DNA of 18,557 bases from Chloroflexota bacterium (lineage in GTDB: Bacteria > Chloroflexota > Anaerolineae > Anaerolineales > Anaerolineaceae), in assembly GCA_023406965.1 (NCBI GenBank), contig JAEXTI010000320.1, positions 1-18,557 of the forward strand, written 5' to 3'. The position numbers and the translations under genes were made by a program. Shown one piece after another: positions 14,961 through 18,557 of this stretch. Below the pieces are notes generated by a model, which was not told the DNA's origin, made no database searches, and saw only the letters and a program-made list of their open reading frames with translations. Positions within the stretch are counted from its first letter, which is position 1. Each line of letters begins with the position of its first letter.

Positions 14961-15260
14961 TTATACCCCTTCAAACATCGAGAGCGAGTCTTCGGGCGAG
15001 AGCGTAACAATCGCCTTCTTGAAACCGGGTCGAGTGACAACCAGACGGCGGCTGCGTGACTTGCGTCCCTGCTTGGCAGGCATATTCATCACATTCACCC
15101 GCAGTACTTTCACTTTAAAGATCGTCTCGACTGCATCTTTCACCTGTGAACGGGTCGCGTTAAGGGCAACCTCGAACACATACTGGTGTAATTTGCCAAC
15201 CTGGTAATTCGATTTCTCGGTCACCAGCGGGCGGCGAAGAACATCATAAATCGTACTCAT
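14961..15260 (-). CDS. rplW: 50S ribosomal protein L23
   Basis: L23 sits at the exit of the polypeptide tunnel and is the main docking site for trigger factor and SRP. The 99-residue product starts [21 protein letters not shown] and continues [44 protein letters not shown], the family core. A longer frame would overlap rplD by over 100 nt; the chosen ATG has AGAGGA at a normal distance and a 13-nt gap. L23 lies between L4 and L2 in the standard S10 order. Confidence 0.97.
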   Translation of the reverse strand: MSTIYDVLRRPLVTEKSNYQVGKLHQYVFEVALNATRSQVKDAVETIFKVKVLRVNVMNMPAKQGRKSRSRRLVVTRPGFKKAIVTLSPEDSLSMFEGV

Positions 15261-15273
15261 GTCTTCCTCTCCC

Positions 15274-15900
15274 CTATCCGAGATTAGTCTGAATGACATC
15301 CAGCGCTGAAAGCGGCAGAACGATCTTGTCGAACTGCAACAAATCGCGGATGTTGAGATAGCCCGCCAGCAGGATCTTGGCATCCGGCAGGTTGCGCGTC
15401 GAGCGGATCACGCCCTCGTATGCTTCCTTCTCCGGAACCAGAACCAGCGCGCTGTTATTGCCCACCAACGCGTCCAAAGCCTTCGCCATCAGGCGAGTCT
15501 TGGGCTCGTTGAGAGCCAGCTGATCAACCACCACCAAACCCGACTGAGCGGCTTTGATCGACAAAGCGGAGCGCAGGGCTGCGCGGCGCATCTTCTTGGG
15601 CATCAGCTGAACATAAGAGCGAGGATGGGGTGTGTGCACCTTGGCGCCCTTCGCCCACACGGGTGAGCGGCTGGAGCCAGAGCGAGCACGCCCGGTTCCT
15701 TTCTGACGCCACGGCTTGCGACCGCCGCCAGAAACATCCTTGCGGGTCTTGGTGTTGTGCGTACCCAGGCGCGCGTTTGCCATCTGGCGCACGAAAGCCT
15801 GGTGCATCAAGTCCACATAAATCGGGGCGTCGAAGATGCTCGGGGATAACTCCACCGTGCTAACCTTCTGCCCTTCCATGTTGAAAACATCTACTACCAT
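15274..15900 (-). CDS. rplD: 50S ribosomal protein L4
   Basis: L4 stabilises 23S rRNA and lines the exit tunnel with a long basic loop. The 208-residue product has that loop around GGGRKPWRQKGTGRARSGSSRSPVW (about residues 57-81). The globular part shows PKKMRRAALRSALSIKAAQSGLVVVD, and the end reads FDKIVLPLSALDVIQTNLG. In E. coli and some others L4 represses its own S10 operon through the mRNA leader upstream of rpsJ. Here rpsJ is separated from rplC by a long gap, so any L4 control would have to act at another site, possibly in that gap. AGGGAG precedes the ATG. Confidence 0.97.
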   Translation of the reverse strand: MVVDVFNMEGQKVSTVELSPSIFDAPIYVDLMHQAFVRQMANARLGTHNTKTRKDVSGGGRKPWRQKGTGRARSGSSRSPVWAKGAKVHTPHPRSYVQLMPKKMRRAALRSALSIKAAQSGLVVVDQLALNEPKTRLMAKALDALVGNNSALVLVPEKEAYEGVIRSTRNLPDAKILLAGYLNIRDLLQFDKIVLPLSALDVIQTNLG

Positions 15901-15938
15901 ATCGAATGCTCCCTATTTGCAGGCCAAGGTTGGCTGCC

Positions 15939-16568
15939 CTACTGTTTCCGGGCCTCTTTGATCAGGACCAGGCCACCCTTTGCGCCGGGAACGGAACCCC
16001 GCACGCCGATCAAATTGCGCTCGGCATCCACCAGCACAACCTTCAAACCCTGCGCCGTAACCCGATCATTGCCCATATGACCCGGGCCGCGGGCGCCTTT
16101 ATACACTCTACCGGGGGTAGTACCCGAACCGCGGGAACCAGGCGAGCGCTGACGATCAGACTGACCATGCGTCTTGGGGCCACCACGGAAGTGGTAGCGC
16201 TTCATGCCGCCCTGGAAGCCTTTTCCCTTGCTCGTACCAATCACGTCCACTTTTTCACCAACAGTGAAAACAGAAACCGTGACCTGGTCGCCTTCATTCA
16301 ATTCGGGATTCTTAACACGGAATTCGCGCAAGATGCGCAGCGGAGGAAGTTCATTGCGCTTCAGGTGGCCCAATTGGCCGCCCGTCAACCGCTTAGACTT
16401 CACTTCTCTAAACCCCAGTTGGACAGCGTTATAACCGTCCTTTTCCGGCATACGTACCTGGGTAACGTAACAAGGCCCAGCTTCGATAACGGTCACCGGG
16501 ATGGCGACACCACTGTCATCGAAAATCTGGGTCATGCCGATTTTCTTACCAATCAGCCCTTTCAACAT
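15939..16568 (-). CDS. rplC: 50S ribosomal protein L3
   Basis: L3 is an early-assembly protein that reaches toward the peptidyl transferase centre. The 209-residue product starts MLKGLIGKKIGMTQIFDDSG, the family opening. It has VGEKVDVIGTSKGKGFQGGMKRYHFRGGPKTHGQSDRQRSPGSRG in the central extension and ends RGSVPGAKGGLVLIKEARKQ. A reading frame 13 codons longer exists but was rejected, because AAGGAG lies at the proper distance from the chosen ATG and the extra residues are not L3-like. The gene begins the S10 segment after the long gap. The candidate promoter at 16739-16767 would start its mRNA about 160 nt upstream. Confidence 0.97.
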   Translation of the reverse strand: MLKGLIGKKIGMTQIFDDSGVAIPVTVIEAGPCYVTQVRMPEKDGYNAVQLGFREVKSKRLTGGQLGHLKRNELPPLRILREFRVKNPELNEGDQVTVSVFTVGEKVDVIGTSKGKGFQGGMKRYHFRGGPKTHGQSDRQRSPGSRGSGTTPGRVYKGARGPGHMGNDRVTAQGLKVVLVDAERNLIGVRGSVPGAKGGLVLIKEARKQ

Positions 16569-16598
16569 TTCGGTTGTCTCCTTCAAGGTTATTGGCGG

Positions 16599-16731
16599 GA
16601 CTGTCAACCTGGGCTTGGTTGCATCATCCCCTGTGCAGAACAGTCAGCCAGCGAAAGGCCACACATTTGGTCCTTGTCGTGCGCCTGAGCGCCGGCTCTT
16701 GAACTGCCAAGTTTCGGGCATGTGCCCAAAA
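16599..16731 (-). promoter_or_regulatory. Candidate structured leader of the rplC mRNA
   Basis: Downstream of the candidate promoter, arms 16712-16719 and 16724-16731 form an 8-bp stem with one G-U pair on the minus strand. Further on, GACTGT at 16640-16645 (minus strand) can pair with ACAGTC at 16599-16604, enclosing about 35 nt just before the rplC ribosome binding site. This could be an autoregulatory leader for L3 or L4. The pairings are seen; the function is inference. Confidence 0.4.
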
Positions 16732-16738
16732 CCTGTCT

Positions 16739-16767
16739 ATTTTATCGCACACTGCGCATTTCGTCTA
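16739..16767 (-). promoter_or_regulatory. Candidate promoter for the rplC-led S10 segment
   Basis: On the minus strand TAAAAT (16739-16744; five of six positions of TATAAT) is spaced 17 nt from TAGACG (16762-16767; four of six of TTGACA). The -35 region and its flank TCTAGACG are the same as in the candidate promoter before rpmJ. Transcription would begin near 16732, giving a leader of about 160 nt before rplC. Confidence 0.6.
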
Positions 16768-16955
16768 GAGTAACCCCCAGATTCATCGCCATTTGCGTCA
16801 TAGACATTCGTCACATATTTGCGAGCCTCTGGCCCGCCTGGCAACTTTCAGGCATCAGTGGGCGGAGGTCGGAATTCAATCCCAACCCCCGCCCCTGTCA
16901 TGCCAAAACAACAATCGCTACTTATTGTTACACCTCAGCCCTTTGGGGAAAGAGG

Positions 16956-17008
16956 CCGAATTTTTGGTGTTTGGCGGGGTTTTGCCCCACCAAGCACCAA
17001 AAATTCGG
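16956..17008 (-). repeat. Very long intergenic hairpin after rpsJ
   Basis: Arms at 16956-16979 and 16985-17008 are 24 nt each, differ at only two positions and enclose a 5-nt loop. On either strand one of the differing positions forms a G-U pair and the other is a mismatch. The hairpin begins about 30 nt after the rpsJ stop. On the minus strand it is followed by CCTCTTTCC, a poor U-tract; on the plus strand it is followed by GGCTTTTT, a better one. It may end or protect the tuf-rpsJ mRNA, block antisense transcription, or be a dispersed palindromic repeat. Confidence 0.7.
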
Positions 17009-17037
17009 GGCTTTTTACCAGGGCCTGAGTAGTTACC

Positions 17038-17346
17038 TTAAATCTTGATCTCGATATCGACGCCCGCAGGCAGGTTCAGGCGCATGAGCATATCAATGGT
17101 CTTGGAATCAGGATCCAAGACATCGATCATGCGGTTGTGCGTGCGAACCTCAAAGTGCTCGTGCGAGTCTTTGTCAATAAAGGTAGAACGCCGAACGGTG
17201 AACCGTTCGATCTTGGTCGGCAGGGGCACCGGGCCCACCACGCGCGCGCCGCTCCGCTCAGCCGTTTCAACAATGCGCTTTGCAGACTGGTCCAAAACGC
17301 GGTGATCGTACGCTTTCAATCGGATCCGAATTCGTTGCTTTGCCAT
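17038..17346 (-). CDS. rpsJ: 30S ribosomal protein S10
   Basis: S10 is a 30S head protein that also binds NusB in transcription antitermination (NusE). The 102-residue product starts [22 protein letters not shown] and has the [35 protein letters not shown] block. It ends [12 protein letters not shown]. Length is standard. It begins 7 nt after the tuf stop, with AGGTG overlapping the tuf end, so tuf and rpsJ are one translation unit. A gap of over 400 nt follows before rplC, so S10 is physically tied to tuf rather than to the other S10-operon genes. Confidence 0.98.
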   Translation of the reverse strand: MAKQRIRIRLKAYDHRVLDQSAKRIVETAERSGARVVGPVPLPTKIERFTVRRSTFIDKDSHEHFEVRTHNRMIDVLDPDSKTIDMLMRLNLPAGVDIEIKI

Positions 17347-17353
17347 TTAACAC

Positions 17354-18556
17354 CTACGAAATAATCTTGGTGATAACACCAGCGCCGACCGTCAAACCGC
17401 CTTCGCGGATGGCGAACTTGGAGCCCTGCTCCAGCGCCACCGGGATGATCAGTTCGACTTCCAGGTTCACATTGTCGCCCGGCATGACCATTTCCACGCC
17501 TTCCGGCAGCTTGATCGATCCGGTCACGTCCATCGTGCGGATGTAGAACTGCGGGCGATAGCCATTGAAGAAGGCCTTGTGCCGGCCACCTTCGTCTTTC
17601 TTCAACACGTACACTTCGCTCATGAATTTCGTGTGCGGGGTGATGCTGCCAGGTTTGGCCACCACCATGCCGCGATCGATGTCGGTGCGCTCAATACCGC
17701 GCAGCAGCAGGCCCAGGTTATCCCCAGCCATGCCTTCGTCCAGCAGCTTGTGGAACATTTCCACGCCGGTCACCACCGAGTTCATGCTCTTCTCGCGCAA
17801 GCCAACGATTTCCACCGCCTCGCCCACCTTCACCTTGCCACGATCCACGCGACCCGTCACCACCGTGCCACGACCCTTGATCGAGAACACGTCTTCGATC
17901 GGCATCATGAACGGCTTCTCGATGGCCCGCGGAGGCTCGGGAATGTACTCGTCCACCACCCGCAGCAGCTCTTTGATGCAGGCGTACTCGGGCGCATTCG
18001 GATCCTTCGATTCGCTTTCCAACGCCTTCAGGGCGCTGCCGCGCACGATGGGGGTCGTGTCGCCAGGGAACCCGTAACCGCTGAGCATTTCGCGCAGTTC
18101 CAGTTCCACCAGCTCCAACAATTCCGGATCGTCCATCATGTCGGTCTTGTTCAAGAACACCACGATGCTGGGCACTTCCACCTGGCGAGCCAGCAGCACG
18201 TGCTCGCGCGTCTGCGGCATGGGGCCGTCGGGAGCTGCTACCACCAGGATGGCGCCATCCACCTGCGCCGCGCCGGTGATCATGTTCTTGATGTAGTCAC
18301 GGTGACCGGGCATGTCCACGTGGGCATAGTGCCGGTTCTCGGTCTGATATTCAACGTGCGCAATGTTGATGGTGATGCCGCGCGCTTTCTCTTCCGGCGC
18401 GTTGTCGATCTGATCGTACGCGCGGAAGTCGGCTGAACCCAGGAAGCTGCAATACTTGGTGATCGCAGCCGTCAAGGTCGTCTTGCCGTGGTCGATGTGT
18501 CCCATCGTCCCTACGTTTAGATGCGGCTTGTTTCGGTCAAATTTCTGCTTAGCCAT
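17354..18556 (-). CDS. tuf: Elongation factor Tu
   Basis: EF-Tu delivers aminoacyl-tRNA to the ribosomal A site in a GTP-dependent way. The G domain (about residues 1-210) shows the P-loop GHIDHGKT at 19-26, the switch I segment [10 protein letters not shown] at 55-64, D81-x-P83-G84-H85 with the catalytic histidine H85, NKTD at 136-139 and SAL at 174-176. Domains II and III follow to residue 400. The residue after D81 is methionine, where cysteine (DCPGH) is common. The ATG is one base from the window edge, so the ribosome binding site and any upstream fusA lie outside. The start is chosen because [17 protein letters not shown] is the family opening. Confidence 0.98.
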   Translation of the reverse strand: MAKQKFDRNKPHLNVGTMGHIDHGKTTLTAAITKYCSFLGSADFRAYDQIDNAPEEKARGITINIAHVEYQTENRHYAHVDMPGHRDYIKNMITGAAQVDGAILVVAAPDGPMPQTREHVLLARQVEVPSIVVFLNKTDMMDDPELLELVELELREMLSGYGFPGDTTPIVRGSALKALESESKDPNAPEYACIKELLRVVDEYIPEPPRAIEKPFMMPIEDVFSIKGRGTVVTGRVDRGKVKVGEAVEIVGLREKSMNSVVTGVEMFHKLLDEGMAGDNLGLLLRGIERTDIDRGMVVAKPGSITPHTKFMSEVYVLKKDEGGRHKAFFNGYRPQFYIRTMDVTGSIKLPEGVEMVMPGDNVNLEVELIIPVALEQGSKFAIREGGLTVGAGVITKIIS

Positions 18557-18557
18557 G

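Larger units (their letters stand above)
16569..17037 (-). other. Long non-coding gap between rpsJ and rplC
   Basis: This is the only stretch of more than 300 nt without a gene. In minus-strand order it holds the 24-nt-arm hairpin at 16956-17008, a 6-bp inverted repeat (16910-16915 with 16924-16929) and a region with no recognised gene. It then has the candidate promoter at 16739-16767, a hairpin at 16712-16731, a long-range 6-bp pairing (16599-16604 with 16640-16645) and the rplC ribosome binding site AAGGAG. A few short frames are open on both strands, but none resembles a known protein. Confidence 0.7.

Noticed and set aside
15261..15383. An N-terminal extension of L23 by 41 residues
   Set aside because: The extra part lies inside rplD in another frame, is not L23-like, and the shorter start has its own ribosome binding site.
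16820..16846. A possible second promoter with TTGCCA (minus strand) in the rpsJ-rplC gap
   Set aside because: No acceptable -10 box is found at 16-18 nt; the best match fits only three of six positions.
16722..17048. A 108-codon plus-strand frame in the rpsJ-rplC gap
   Set aside because: It runs through both arms of the long hairpin, has no clear ribosome binding site, and its product is not recognisable.
1..18557. A new or accessory biological system
   Set aside because: Every gene is a recognised housekeeping gene in a largely standard order. No integrase, transposase, toxin, defence gene or unknown gene is present.

Overview
This window is one block of housekeeping translation genes. All 34 genes are on the minus strand, so transcription runs from high to low coordinates. 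It reads tuf-rpsJ, then the S10, spc and alpha ribosomal protein clusters, then truA-rplM-rpsI, and ends at a strong intrinsic terminator at about 31-78. The EF-Tu and ribosomal protein sequences, the zinc-binding short S14, the cysteine-bearing L24, the rplQ-truA-rplM-rpsI order and the GC-rich coding DNA suggest a Chloroflexota bacterium, probably of the Anaerolineae. That placement is a judgement from sequence resemblance, not from a search. No mobile element, CRISPR array, tRNA, rRNA or foreign gene was seen.

Layout in transcription order: tuf and rpsJ (18556-17038), probably the tail of a str-type operon that begins outside the window. Next comes a 430-bp gap (16608-17037, effectively to 16569), the only long non-coding stretch, holding a very long hairpin and a candidate promoter. 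The S10 cluster follows (rplC, rplD, rplW, rplB, rpsS, rplV, rpsC, rplP, rpmC, rpsQ; 16568-11816), then the spc cluster (rplN, rplX, rplE, rpsN, rpsH, rplF, rplR, rpsE, rpmD, rplO, secY, adk, map; 11813-4965). A 92-bp gap with a near-consensus promoter leads into the alpha cluster (rpmJ, rpsM, rpsK, rpsD, rpoA, rplQ; 4872-1790). The end is truA, rplM, rpsI (1751-139). rpmJ is a 37-codon gene found by reading the gap between map and rpsM.

The products make both ribosomal subunits, the RNA polymerase alpha subunit, the SecY translocon channel for nascent membrane and secreted proteins, methionine aminopeptidase for N-terminal processing, adenylate kinase, EF-Tu and a tRNA pseudouridine synthase. 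Spacing is tight: most gaps are under 30 nt, and several genes overlap at the stop and start codons (rplP/rpmC, rpmC/rpsQ, rpsE/rpmD, rpmD/rplO), which suggests translational coupling.

I found no new biological system. The points worth a second look are regulatory or residue-level. They are the rpsJ-rplC gap with its 24-nt-arm hairpin, two internal promoters sharing the -35 sequence TCTAGACG, a structured rpsM-rpsK gap, hairpins just before rpoA and truA, the absence of infA from its usual place, and unusual residues in SecY loops and in the EF-Tu G domain.
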